Part shown: one piece after another, positions 36,402 through 44,515 of the stretch
Layout of the letters: each line of letters starts with the position of its first letter
Numbering within the stretch: position 1 is the first letter of the stretch
Assembly: GCF_000974445.1 (NCBI RefSeq)
Contig: NZ_BBOJ01000024.1
Coordinates: 91,313-155,312, forward strand
Origin: Lentzea aerocolonigenes
Lineage (GTDB): Bacteria; Actinomycetota; Actinomycetes; Mycobacteriales; Pseudonocardiaceae
Length of the DNA stretch: 64,000 nt
Reading direction: 5' to 3'
Translations under genes and position numbers: made by a program
The notes under the pieces: model-generated
Database searches by the model: none
What the model was told of the DNA's origin: nothing
Seen by the model: only the letters and a program-made list of their open reading frames with translations

Positions 36402-37406
36402 ATGCGCCTGATGTTGCTGATCGGGGCTCTCGTCGCCATCGTCGTGATCGCGGTGGCGACCTCCGGTGTGACGCAGGTGGTCAGCAACTCCACCAATCCC
36501 GCGGTGACCGGCAACTTCCAGCTGATGGGCTGCAACGCCGCCATCGGGCCGTGGGACGCGGGAGGCGGCGCCGCCAAGGGCCAGGCCGACGCGGCGCGGC
36601 TCAACGACGAACAGCGCAACATCGTCGCGCGGATCATCTCCATCGGCCAGGAGCGCAAGCTGCCGCCGCTCGCGTGGCAGGTCGCGATCCAGGCGGGCAT
36701 GACCGAGTCGGGCCTGCGTCCGCTGAACTACGGCGACCGCGACTCGCTCGGGATCTTCCAGATGCGTCCGTCGATGGGCTGGGGAACACCGGCCCAGGTG
36801 ACCGACCCGACGTACGCGATCAACAAGTTCTACGACGTGCTGCTGAAGGTGCCGGACTGGGAGAACAGGCGGCCCGGTGACTCGGCGCAGGCCGTCGAAC
36901 GGTCGGCGTTCCCCGACCGGTACCACAACTGGGAGTCGATGGCCGCGTTCCTGCTGAGCGAGCTCGGGCAGATCAGCGACCCGGCGGGCTGCGGTTCGGG
37001 CGCGGGCCAGTTCCTGCTGGGCTCGAACGCGGCGGCCAGCGCCATCGAGTTCACCAAGCAACAGCTGGGTGAGCCGTACCTGTGGGGCGGCAACGGCCCG
37101 GACGCGTGGGACTGCTCCGGCATCCTCGTGAAGGCGTTCGCGACGGCCGGCGTGAAGATCCCGCGCGTGGCGAACGACCAGTACGAGAAGGGTGGCGCCC
37201 ACCTCCCGGTGCGCGACGCCCAGGCAGGCGACCTGATCTTCTGGGCGACCGACACGTCGAACCCGCGCACTGTGCACCACGTGGGCATGTACCTGGGCAA
37301 CAACGAGTACATCCACGCGCCACAGACGGGTGACGTGGTGAAGATCAGCAAGATCAACTGGGACTATTACGAGTTGATGCCGCTGGCCGTCCGGCCGGGC
37401 GTGTAG
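36402..37406 (+). CDS. two-domain peptidoglycan hydrolase, VirB1-like
   Basis: A 334-residue exported or anchored protein. It has an N-terminal hydrophobic segment (1-24), then a lysozyme-like transglycosylase region (about 70-190) with TESGLRPLNYGDRDSLGIFQMRP. The C-terminal NlpC/P60 cysteine peptidase domain (about 215-334) has Cys238 in AWDCSGILVKAF, His293 in HHVGMYLG and a third polar residue in YIHAPQTG. It would cut glycan strands and stem peptides to let the secretion channel cross the wall. The start at 36402 is two bases after the VirB8-like stop. Actinomycete and Gram-positive conjugation systems use such bifunctional hydrolases. Confidence 0.88.
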   Translation: MRLMLLIGALVAIVVIAVATSGVTQVVSNSTNPAVTGNFQLMGCNAAIGPWDAGGGAAKGQADAARLNDEQRNIVARIISIGQERKLPPLAWQVAIQAGMTESGLRPLNYGDRDSLGIFQMRPSMGWGTPAQVTDPTYAINKFYDVLLKVPDWENRRPGDSAQAVERSAFPDRYHNWESMAAFLLSELGQISDPAGCGSGAGQFLLGSNAAASAIEFTKQQLGEPYLWGGNGPDAWDCSGILVKAFATAGVKIPRVANDQYEKGGAHLPVRDAQAGDLIFWATDTSNPRTVHHVGMYLGNNEYIHAPQTGDVVKISKINWDYYELMPLAVRPGV

Positions 37407-37424
37407 ATCGCGGGGAGGCGCTGC

Positions 37425-37898
37425 ATGTTCAACCACGACCCCATCCCGAGGCCTTCCGGACCGCCCGCGTCGAGCACACCAGTGCGTGACTACATGGCGG
37501 CCGGTGCTCCCGGGGTGTCCGCCGACTACGTGGTCATCCCGCGTGCGCTGGCCGAGGCGATGCCGCTGCCGTGGCAGCAGCACCTGACGCACCTGCTCGC
37601 GGACTTCCACCGCACCTACGGTCACCTGAAGTGGCCGATCTACCGGGTGGTGCCGTCGCGCTACGAGAAGCTCGCCGACCTCGACGAGGACCAGCTGGCC
37701 GAGGTCGGCGCGATCGTGGAGATCGACTCCGACGGATCTCTGGTCTACCGGGACCGTTCCGGACGTAAGATCGAGAACGCCGAAGACCGCACGGTGCTGG
37801 TCTCGTGTTTGGACCCGATCCCGTCGGAGTACGCCAACGCCAACCAGTCCACGCCGCCGCGGGGATTCCCGGCGCCTTTGGGAGGCGAACGCGTATGA
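37425..37898 (+). CDS. hypothetical protein of the secretion-like operon
   Basis: A 157-residue soluble protein with GGGGAGG before the ATG at 37425. The central part (about 38-110) is ordered: YVVIPRALAEAMPLPWQQHLTHLLADFH, YRVVPSRYEKLADLDEDQLAEVG and VEIDSDGSLVYRDRSGRKI. The ends are Pro-rich. I recognise no family. It is coupled to the next small gene by ATGA and follows the hydrolase closely, so it likely works with the same complex. Confidence 0.65.
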   Translation: MFNHDPIPRPSGPPASSTPVRDYMAAGAPGVSADYVVIPRALAEAMPLPWQQHLTHLLADFHRTYGHLKWPIYRVVPSRYEKLADLDEDQLAEVGAIVEIDSDGSLVYRDRSGRKIENAEDRTVLVSCLDPIPSEYANANQSTPPRGFPAPLGGERV

Positions 37899-38089
37899 GT
37901 GACACGAGCGGTTGGTACTACTGCCTGACCCACCAGGCCGTCGAGCAGGGCAAGGGCTGCAGGGGCGGCGATCGGATGGGACCCTATCCGGACCAGGCCA
38001 CGGCGGCCCGCGCGCTGGAGATCGCCAGGGAACGCACTCGCGCCGCTGACGAAGCGGACAAGAAGTTCCGCGGCGACGACGAGGACTAG
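37895..38089 (+). CDS. small acidic protein ending the operon
   Basis: A 64-residue protein overlapping the previous gene by four bases. It has two cysteines and a histidine near the N-terminus (WYYCLTHQAVEQGKGC), then GPYPDQATAARALEIA, a SPOR-like 'YPTQ..A..AL' pattern, and an acidic Asp-rich tail. It has no membrane segment. Function unknown. It is the last gene before a strong terminator hairpin. Confidence 0.6.
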   Translation: MSDTSGWYYCLTHQAVEQGKGCRGGDRMGPYPDQATAARALEIARERTRAADEADKKFRGDDED

Positions 38090-38100
38090 AGATGTGACGA

Positions 38101-38130
38101 CGAGGCCCGGAGCGCGTGCTCCGGGCCTCG
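38101..38130 (+). terminator. terminator of the secretion-like operon
   Basis: Perfect 13-base arms, CGAGGCCCGGAGC and its complement, with a 4-base GCGT loop, 11 bases after the last stop codon. Confidence 0.85.
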
Positions 38131-38157
38131 CTCCGTCCGCCCGCCTAGTCTGTGTGG

Positions 38158-39564
38158 GTGGCCTCACTGGTGATCCGCACGGGTCGTGCCGACCTGTCCT
38201 TCGACGGCATCCGCACCGAGTTCGACCTGCCCTCGTCGTTTCCGTCCGAAGTCCTGGCAGAGGCCGAAGCGGCGGTCTCCCGTCCCGTCGGCGACCGCCC
38301 GGACCTCACCTCGATCCCGCTGGTGACGATCGACCCGCCGGGAGCCAAAGATCTGGACCAGGCGCTCTGCCTGGAGAGGACCGCTTCCGGTTTCGTCGTG
38401 CACTACGCGATCGCCGATCTCGGCCTGTTCGTGACGCCCGATGGCGCGCTGGACTCCGAGGTCCGTGAACGCGGACAGACCATCTACCTGCCCGACGGCA
38501 ACGTGCCGCTGCATCCGACCGTGCTGTCCGAGGGCGCTGCCTCTCTCTTGCCGGGCGTGACGCGTCCTGCGGTGCTGTGGACGTTCACATGCTCGGCTGA
38601 CGGAGAGCCTGTTTCGGTCGAGGTGCGGCGGGCGCTGGTCCGGTCGAGGGCCCAGTTCGACTACGCGTCGGTGCAGGAGTCGTTCGACGCGGGCAACCCG
38701 CACCCGTCCGTCGCCGCCCTGGCGGAGTTCGGGCCGTTGCGGCGCGAGCTCGCCCGTGAGCGCGGGGCGATCGAGCTCCAGCTGCCGGAGCAGGAGGTCG
38801 AGCCGGACGGCGAGGGCTGGAAGCTCGTCACCCGGCCGCGGGCGGAGGTGGACGCGTGGAACGCCGAGATCTCGCTGATGACCGGGATGGCGGCGGCGTC
38901 GATCATGCTCGAGGCCGAGGTCGGCATCCTCCGCACGCTGCCCGACCCGGACGCCGAGGCCGTCAAGGCACTGCGCAAGTCCGCCGCGGCGTTGCGGGTG
39001 CCGTGGCCCGCGGACGTGTCGCCGGGCGCGTTCCTGGCCGGGTTGGACGCCACCCAGCCGGAAGCGCTGGCGCTGTTCACCGACGCCACACGGCTGTTGC
39101 GCGGCGCGGGCTACTCGGCGTTCAACGGCGAGGTTCCTGAAGTCGTGACGCATGCGGGCGTGGCCGCGCCGTACACACACGTGACCGCACCGCTGCGGCG
39201 CCTCGTGGACCGGTTCGCCACCGAGGTGTGCCTCGCCGTCACAGCAGGGGAGGAGCTGCCGTCCTGGCTGGCCGAGGCGTTGCCGCAGCTGCCGTCGCTG
39301 ATGGGCGCGTCGGACTCGCTCGCCTCGAAGGTCGAGCGGGCCTCGCTGGACCAGGTCGAGGCGTGGGTGCTGGCCGGACGCGTCGGGCACGAGTTCGACG
39401 CCGTGGTGCTGCGGTCGGGGGACCAGGAGGCCGAGGTCTTCGTCTCCGACCCGCCGGTGCTCGCCAAGTGCGCGGGCAGGCGGCTGCCGGAAGGTGAGCG
39501 CATTCGCGTCCGGCTGGACGAGGCCGACCCCGCTGAGCGGCGCGTACGGTTCACGGCGAGCTGA
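38158..39564 (+). CDS. RNB-domain ribonuclease (RNase II/R family)
   Basis: 3'-5' exoribonuclease of about 468 residues. The RNB catalytic centre is visible as TIDPPGAKDLDQAL with its Asp cluster, then HYAIADLGLFV, RGQTIYLPDGNVPLHP and, near the C-terminus, YTHVTAPLRRLVDRF. No S1 or cold-shock RNA-binding domains flank it, so it is shorter than RNase R. Such stand-alone RNB proteins are common in actinomycetes. A TAGTCT -10 at 38146-38151, six bases before the GTG at 38158, suggests a leaderless message. A GTG at 38152 is the alternative start. Confidence 0.85.
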   Translation: MASLVIRTGRADLSFDGIRTEFDLPSSFPSEVLAEAEAAVSRPVGDRPDLTSIPLVTIDPPGAKDLDQALCLERTASGFVVHYAIADLGLFVTPDGALDSEVRERGQTIYLPDGNVPLHPTVLSEGAASLLPGVTRPAVLWTFTCSADGEPVSVEVRRALVRSRAQFDYASVQESFDAGNPHPSVAALAEFGPLRRELARERGAIELQLPEQEVEPDGEGWKLVTRPRAEVDAWNAEISLMTGMAAASIMLEAEVGILRTLPDPDAEAVKALRKSAAALRVPWPADVSPGAFLAGLDATQPEALALFTDATRLLRGAGYSAFNGEVPEVVTHAGVAAPYTHVTAPLRRLVDRFATEVCLAVTAGEELPSWLAEALPQLPSLMGASDSLASKVERASLDQVEAWVLAGRVGHEFDAVVLRSGDQEAEVFVSDPPVLAKCAGRRLPEGERIRVRLDEADPAERRVRFTAS

Positions 39565-39581
39565 GCTTCGAGCGCTCCTCT

Positions 39582-39667
39582 GAGAGTACGCGGGGAGCTT
39601 TCGTACTCTCCTGGCGCACGCGGGGGCCCCGCGTACCGTCCAAGGTTACGCGGGAGCCCCGCGTAAC
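39582..39667. repeat. cluster of three palindromes
   Basis: Three hairpins in tandem: GAGAGTAC/GTACTCTC at 39582-39610, ACGCGGGG/CCCCGCGT at 39618-39634 and GTTACGCGGG/CCCGCGTAAC at 39645-39667. The first loop contains ACGCGGGGAGCTTTCG, which recurs inverted at 43479-43529. They follow the RNB gene and could terminate it, but three in a row is unusual. Confidence 0.65.
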
Positions 39668-39749
39668 TTTCGGGATGCGGAAAAGCTGAGAGCGAGCGCA
39701 AGGTCACGTTGGGCCGCCCGCGTCTGCCGAGCCGTGTGAAGATGCACGG

Positions 39750-40415
39750 GTGACAGAGATTCGTGACCTCACCGTCGGCGTCCTGGGCGGCACCGGAGCC
39801 CAGGGCAAGGGCCTCGCCATCCGCTGGGCCAAGGCGGGCCTCAAGGTGATCATCGGCTCCCGCAGCGCCGAGCGGGCGGAGCTGGCGGCCAAGGAGATCG
39901 TCGACGTCGCCGGCGGCGACGTGCGAGGTGCGGACAACACCGACTGCGCGGCCGACTCCGACATCGTGCTGGTCGCCGTTCCGTGGGACGGTCACGGCGA
40001 CCTGCTGGCGTCGTTGCGCGACCAGCTCGCCGGGAAGATCGTCATCGACTGCGTGAACCCGCTCGGCTTCGACAAGCAGGGCCCGTTCGCGCTGCCGGTG
40101 ACCGAGGGCAGCGCCGCCCAGCAGGCCGAGCTGCTGCTGCCGGAGTCGCGCGTCACCGCCGCGTTCCACCACGTGTCCGCCGTGCTGCTCGCCGACCTGT
40201 CGGTGTCCGAAGTGGACATGGACGTCCTCGTGCTGGGCGACGACCGCGAGGCCACCGACACCGTCCGCGAACTGGCCGAGCTGGTCCCCGGCTTCCGCGG
40301 CGTCTACGGCGGCCGGCTGCGCAACGCCCACCAGGTCGAGGCGTTCACCGCGAACCTCATCGCGGTCAACCGCCGCTACAAGACCCACGCCGGCCTGAAG
40401 ATCACGGGAGTCTGA
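39750..40415 (+). CDS. npdG: NADPH-dependent F420 reductase
   Basis: Coenzyme F420:NADP oxidoreductase of 221 residues. The N-terminal Rossmann motif is GVLGGTGAQGKGLA, followed by GSRSAERA for the NADP phosphate. Later motifs are NPLGF, FHHVSAVLLAD and a C-terminal LRNAHQVEAFTANLIAVNRRYK. It passes hydride between NADPH and F420, supplying F420H2 to actinomycete reductases. The GTG at 39750 lies six bases after a -10-like GAAGAT. The stop overlaps the start of the next gene by one base, indicating coupling. Confidence 0.9.
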   Translation: MTEIRDLTVGVLGGTGAQGKGLAIRWAKAGLKVIIGSRSAERAELAAKEIVDVAGGDVRGADNTDCAADSDIVLVAVPWDGHGDLLASLRDQLAGKIVIDCVNPLGFDKQGPFALPVTEGSAAQQAELLLPESRVTAAFHHVSAVLLADLSVSEVDMDVLVLGDDREATDTVRELAELVPGFRGVYGGRLRNAHQVEAFTANLIAVNRRYKTHAGLKITGV

Positions 40416-41176
40416 TGCTGCCCGTCGACGACCTCGGTGAGCCGGTCGCGCTCGACCAGCCGCACCGCGTGGTCAGCCTGGTGCCGTCCATCACCGAGGC
40501 CGTCGCGGTCAGCGTTCCCTCGTCGCTGGCCGGAGCCACCGACTTCTGCACGCACCCGTCCTCTTTGGACGTTCCGCGGATCGGTGGCTCGAAGTACCCG
40601 GACGTCGACAAGGTCCTGTCTCTCAACCCGGATCTCGTGATCGCGAACTCCGAGGAGAACCGCGCCGAGGACGTGGACCGGTTGCGCGCCAACGGGATCC
40701 AGGTCTGGGTGACCGAGGCGCCCGCCACCGTCCCGATGGCGCTGAAGTCGTTGCGGCGCCTCTTCGGCACGGCGTGGGACCTCGAACCGGACTGGCTGGT
40801 GCGCGCCGAGGACCTGTGGCGCTCGGCAGCACCGGTCCGCCTGACCGCGGTGGTCCCGGTGTGGCGCCGCCCGTGGGTGGTCGTCGGCAGGGACACCTTC
40901 GCCACCGATGTGTTGCGGCGCCTGGGAATCGAGAACGTCTACGGCTCCCACGAGGAGCGCTACCCGCGCCCGTCGTTGCAGGAGCTCAACGACCGGCGGC
41001 CGGACCTGGTGATCCTGCCCGACGAGCCGTACGAGTTCACCCACTCCGACGGCCCGGAGAGCTTCCCGGGACTGCCGTACGTGCTGGTCAACGGCAGACA
41101 CCTGACCTGGTACGGCCCGTCCTTGGTGGAGGCGCGGGAAAGCCTCGGACGCGCTCTGGACTACACCCAGGGTTGA
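40415..41176 (+). CDS. BtuF-like metal/cobalamin receptor protein, no signal peptide
   Basis: A 253-residue protein with the helical-backbone metal-receptor (periplasmic-binding protein class III) fold: RVVSLVPSITEAVA, AGATDFCTHP, VPRIGGSKYPDVDKVLSLNPDLVIANSEENR, and a second lobe with YGSHEERYPRPSLQELNDRRPDLVILPDEPY. These match BtuF and related vitamin B12 or iron-chelate binders. Unlike exported relatives it starts directly with the fold and has neither signal peptide nor lipobox. It is translationally coupled to npdG. A cytoplasmic cofactor-binding role is possible; no transporter genes are adjacent. Confidence 0.75.
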   Translation: MLPVDDLGEPVALDQPHRVVSLVPSITEAVAVSVPSSLAGATDFCTHPSSLDVPRIGGSKYPDVDKVLSLNPDLVIANSEENRAEDVDRLRANGIQVWVTEAPATVPMALKSLRRLFGTAWDLEPDWLVRAEDLWRSAAPVRLTAVVPVWRRPWVVVGRDTFATDVLRRLGIENVYGSHEERYPRPSLQELNDRRPDLVILPDEPYEFTHSDGPESFPGLPYVLVNGRHLTWYGPSLVEARESLGRALDYTQG

Positions 41177-41226
41177 CAACCACAGGTGGATTCGCGAGGC
41201 GTTGAGCGCTGCCAAGATCCACGCCC

Positions 41227-41652
41227 ATGGGGAAACTAGCCGTCATCATCGCGACCGCCGCCGCCGCAACCGCGCTCACCGCCATCCCGGCCCAGGCCGA
41301 ACCGCTGGTCGTCTACCAGCTCGCGGGCACCAACCGCTGCCTCGCCGACACCGGCAGCAACGTCGTTCTGACGACCTGCAACGAAAGCGCCACCAACCAG
41401 CAGTGGATCGTCCCGGTCAGTGCCGACGACGTGTCGCACAACGTGGCCACCCGCAAGTGCCTGGCCGCCACGCCCGCGGGCGACGTGCTGACCCAGGTCT
41501 GCGGCACCGGCGCCTCCCAGCGCTGGCGCCGCACCCCGGTCACCGACAGGAACTTCCAGTTCCGCCACGTCACCACCAGCAAGTGCCTGACCGCACAGGT
41601 CACCACCGCGGCCTGCACCACCACGACGGCGAAGTGGAACCGCCTCCGTTAG
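41227..41652 (+). CDS. secreted ricin-type beta-trefoil protein
   Basis: A 141-residue exported protein: signal peptide about 1-24 (ATAAAATALTAIPAQA), then a single R-type lectin domain. Three subdomains are visible, with CLAD..V.L..C..S..QQW, KCLAATPAGDVLTQVC..SQRW and KCLTAQVTTAAC..AKW, each with paired cysteines. It probably binds extracellular carbohydrate. No catalytic domain is attached. It overlaps the convergent proline iminopeptidase gene by four bases. Confidence 0.85.
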   Translation: MGKLAVIIATAAAATALTAIPAQAEPLVVYQLAGTNRCLADTGSNVVLTTCNESATNQQWIVPVSADDVSHNVATRKCLAATPAGDVLTQVCGTGASQRWRRTPVTDRNFQFRHVTTSKCLTAQVTTAACTTTTAKWNRLR

Positions 41653-42590
41653 TCGCGGAACCGATCCGTCGCTTCAAGCAGTGCGGCGAGGATGCCGGGC
41701 TCGTCGTAGGCGTGCCCGGCATCCGGCACCAGCACCAGTTCCGAACCGGGCCACGCCTTGTGCAGGTCCCACGCCGACACCGCGGGCGTCGCGACGTCGT
41801 ACCGCCCCTGCACGATCACGCCCGGGCTGTCCTTCAACCGCACGGCGTCCCGGATCAGCTGCCCCTCCTCGAACCACCCGTTGTTCACGAAGTAGTGGTT
41901 CTCGATCCGCGCGAACGCCAGCGCGTACGAAGGTTCGGCGAACTCCGCCACCAGCTCCGGCCGCGGCAGCAGCGTCACCGTCGCGCCCTCCCACGTGCTC
42001 CACGCGACCGCCGCCGGTCCGTGCACTTCCGGATCCGGTGAAGCGAGCAGCTTCGCGTACAGCTCGACGGGGTCGCCGTCGAGACCGGCGATCGGCGCCG
42101 TGAACTTCTCCCACAGGTCTGGGAAGAGGTTCGCCGCCCCGCCGCGGTAGTACCAGTCCACTTCGGACGAACGCAGCGTGAAGATCCCGCGCAGCACCAG
42201 TTCGGAGACGCGATCCACGTGCTTCTCGGCGTACGCCAGTGCCAGCGTCGAGCCCCACGACCCGCCGAACACCTGCCAGCGCGAGATGCCGAGCGACTCC
42301 CGCAACAGCTCCATGTCGGCGACGAGGTGCCACGTCGTGTTCAGCGACAGGTCACCCGAGGCGGACGCGTGCGGCAGCGATCGGCCGCAGCCGCGTTGGT
42401 CGAAGAGGACGATCCGGTAGGCGGACGGGTCGAACAGGCGGCGGTGCGACGGCGAGCAGCCGCCGCCGGGACCGCCGTGCAGGAAGACGACCGGCTTGCC
42501 GTCGGGGTTTCCGCACTCCTCCCAGTACACGAGGTTGCCGTCGCCGGTGTCCAGGTGGCCTGACGCGTGAGGCTCGATCTCCGGGTACAT
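41649..42590 (-). CDS. pip: proline iminopeptidase
   Basis: Alpha/beta hydrolase (S33) of 313 residues that removes N-terminal proline. Markers are the oxyanion HGGPGGG, DQRGCGRS, the nucleophile Ser in GGSWGSTLALAYA, NHYFVNNG typical of Pip, the Asp in GRYDVATP and the final His in DAGHAYDEP. It is cytoplasmic. The ATG at 42590 is separated by only 18 bases from the divergent reductase gene, so the two promoters must overlap. Confidence 0.92.
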   Translation of the reverse strand: MYPEIEPHASGHLDTGDGNLVYWEECGNPDGKPVVFLHGGPGGGCSPSHRRLFDPSAYRIVLFDQRGCGRSLPHASASGDLSLNTTWHLVADMELLRESLGISRWQVFGGSWGSTLALAYAEKHVDRVSELVLRGIFTLRSSEVDWYYRGGAANLFPDLWEKFTAPIAGLDGDPVELYAKLLASPDPEVHGPAAVAWSTWEGATVTLLPRPELVAEFAEPSYALAFARIENHYFVNNGWFEEGQLIRDAVRLKDSPGVIVQGRYDVATPAVSAWDLHKAWPGSELVLVPDAGHAYDEPGILAALLEATDRFRD

Positions 42591-42595
42591 GGGCC

Positions 42596-42601
42596 TATCG
42601 T
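42596..42601. promoter_or_regulatory. shared -10 of divergent leaderless genes
   Basis: TATCGT reads as a -10 for the rightward reductase gene (seven bases before its ATG at 42609). Its complement ACGATA is five bases before the ATG of pip at 42590. The same six bases could thus serve both directions. No ribosome site fits either gene. Confidence 0.4.
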
Positions 42602-42608
42602 CGAACAC

Positions 42609-43466
42609 ATGGCGCAGTTCACGAAGGAGACGTCGACCACCGGGGCGTTCGTCCGGCAGGCCAACCGCTTCACCGCGCGGCCGGAGCCCGAACCCGGCCG
42701 CTACCGGCTCGTCGTCAGCCTCGCCTGTCCTTGGGCGCACCGCGCGGTCATCGTCCGCGAGCTGCTGAACCTCGAGGACGACATCTCGCTCGCGGTCGTC
42801 GACCCGATCCGCGACGAACGCGGCTGGCGTTTTCCCCGGACCGATCCGGTCCTGGGCATCGACTTCCTCAGCGAGGCGTACCGGAACGCCGATCCGCACT
42901 ACGACGGCCGCGTCACGGTGCCGGCGTTGGTCGACACCACCACCGGCGAGGTCGTCACGAACGACTACCCGCAGATCACCCTGGACTTCAGCCTGCGGTG
43001 GCGCCCGGAGAGCACCCTCTACCCGGAGCACCTGCGCGACGAGATCGACGCCTGGATCGAGCCGATCTTCCACAACGTCAACAACGGCGTCTACAAGGCC
43101 GGTTTCGCCACGTCACAAGAGGCTTACGAGGACGCGTACACCAGCTTGTTCGCCGAGCTCGACCGCATCGAGGAGCACCTGGGCACGAACACGTTCCTGG
43201 TCGGCGGCCAGCTCACCGAGGCCGACATCAGGCTCTGGACCACGCTCGTCCGGTTCGACGCGGTCTACCACGGCCACTTCAAGTGCAACCGGAACAAGCT
43301 CACGGAGATGCCGAACCTGTGGGCGTACGCGAAGCGCCTCTACGGGAATTTCGGCGACACGGTCGACTGGGACCACATCAAGCGCCACTACTACGTGACG
43401 CACCACCAGATCAACCCGACCGGCATCGTGCCGGCGGGCCCAGACCCGAAGGCCTGGACCCGCTAA
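42609..43466 (+). CDS. glutathionyl-hydroquinone-reductase-like protein
   Basis: A 285-residue thioredoxin/GST-fold enzyme of the YqjG/ECM4 family. The active-site Cys40 sits in SLACPWAHRAVIVRELL, followed by NDYPQITLDF (thioredoxin-fold strand) and a C-terminal GST helical domain with GTNTFLVGGQLTEADIRLWTTLVRFDAVYHGHFKCN. Family members reductively release thiol from S-conjugated hydroquinones. Actinomycetes lack glutathione, so the physiological thiol is probably mycothiol (inference). Confidence 0.88.
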   Translation: MAQFTKETSTTGAFVRQANRFTARPEPEPGRYRLVVSLACPWAHRAVIVRELLNLEDDISLAVVDPIRDERGWRFPRTDPVLGIDFLSEAYRNADPHYDGRVTVPALVDTTTGEVVTNDYPQITLDFSLRWRPESTLYPEHLRDEIDAWIEPIFHNVNNGVYKAGFATSQEAYEDAYTSLFAELDRIEEHLGTNTFLVGGQLTEADIRLWTTLVRFDAVYHGHFKCNRNKLTEMPNLWAYAKRLYGNFGDTVDWDHIKRHYYVTHHQINPTGIVPAGPDPKAWTR

Positions 43467-43478
43467 CCCAGCTTTGCC

Positions 43479-43529
43479 GCACGCGGGGCCCTTTCGTGCG
43501 CTCAGAGTGAACGAAAGCTCCCCGCGTGC
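43479..43529. repeat. dispersed palindrome, relative of 39582
   Basis: GCACGCGGGG (43479-43488) pairs with CCCCGCGTGC (43520-43529), continued inward by CTTTCGT/ACGAAAG. The right arm, read on the other strand, contains ACGCGGGGAGCTTTCG, identical to 39588-39603. It lies between convergent genes and can act as their terminator. Confidence 0.7.
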
Positions 43530-43536
43530 ATTCCGC

Positions 43537-44391
43537 CTAGTGGAAAGTGTGCTCGGGACCGGGGAACTGGTGCCCGCGCACCTCGTTGGCGAACTCGGCG
43601 GCCGCGCCCAGCATGATGTTGCCGATGTCGGCGTAGCGCTTCACGAACCGAGGTGCCTTGCCGCGGTTGAGGCCCATCATGTCCTGCCACACGAGCACCT
43701 GGGCGTCGGTGTCCGGGCCGGCGCCGATGCCGACGGTCGGGATGACCAGGTCGTGCGTGATCTGCTTCGCGACCTCGGCGGTCACCATCTCCAGCACGAC
43801 CGCGAACGCGCCCGCCTCCTGCACCGCCAGCGCGTCCCGGACCACGGTGTCGTGGTTCTCGTGACGACCCTGCACGCGGTACCCGCCGAGCTGGTGTTCG
43901 GACTGCGGGGTGAAGCCGATGTGCGCCATGACCGGGATGCCCGCGGCCGTGATCGCGCGGATGTGCGGCGCGAAGTAGGCGCCACCCTCCAGCTTGACCG
44001 CGTGCGCCTGGCCTTCCTTCATGAACCGCACCGCGGTCGCCACGGCCTGCTCGACCGACACCTGGTAGGAGCCGAACGGCAGGTCAGCGACCACGAGAGA
44101 GCGCTTGACCGAACGCGTCACCGCGCGTACGAGCGGCACGAGCTCATCCACCGTGACGGGCAGCGAGGTGTCGTTGCCGTAGACGGTGTTCGAGGCGGAG
44201 TCGCCGACCAGCAGCACGGGGATACCGGCCTCGTCGAAGATCGAGGCGGTGAACGTGTCGTAGGAGGTGAGCATGGGCCACGGCTCGCCGCGTTCCTTCA
44301 TCTCACGCAGGTGGTGAACGCGAACCCTCTTGGCCGGGGGCTTCTGGCCCGCTCCGGAGCCGTAGGGCGCGGAAACTTCGGCAGTGGTCAT
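43537..44391 (-). CDS. panB: 3-methyl-2-oxobutanoate hydroxymethyltransferase
   Basis: First enzyme of pantothenate synthesis, 284 residues, cytoplasmic TIM barrel. It adds a hydroxymethyl group from methylene-tetrahydrofolate to 2-oxoisovalerate. Signatures are TSYDTFTASIFDEAGIPVLLVGDSAS with the metal-binding Asp, VVADLPFGSY, AVKLEGG and IPVMAHIGFTPQSEHQLGGYRVQGR. The start at 44391 follows GAGGAAAGGAA and leaves about 20 residues before the fold. No panC or panD is adjacent. Confidence 0.95.
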   Translation of the reverse strand: MTTAEVSAPYGSGAGQKPPAKRVRVHHLREMKERGEPWPMLTSYDTFTASIFDEAGIPVLLVGDSASNTVYGNDTSLPVTVDELVPLVRAVTRSVKRSLVVADLPFGSYQVSVEQAVATAVRFMKEGQAHAVKLEGGAYFAPHIRAITAAGIPVMAHIGFTPQSEHQLGGYRVQGRHENHDTVVRDALAVQEAGAFAVVLEMVTAEVAKQITHDLVIPTVGIGAGPDTDAQVLVWQDMMGLNRGKAPRFVKRYADIGNIMLGAAAEFANEVRGHQFPGPEHTFH

Positions 44392-44515
44392 CGTCGACCG
44401 TTCCTTTCCTCGAGGCCCACGGTGTGGGTCCCCGGGCGCTTGGTGCACGGTTGCCGAACACCAGAGTGACACCGTCAGCCGGAAACGGGACGCAGATGCG
44501 GTTACCGTCACACGC

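Noticed and set aside
30346..38089. Complete integrative conjugative element
   Set aside because: No integrase, excisionase, relaxase, coupling ATPase or flanking direct repeats seen; the flanks are a pseudogene and a housekeeping nuclease.
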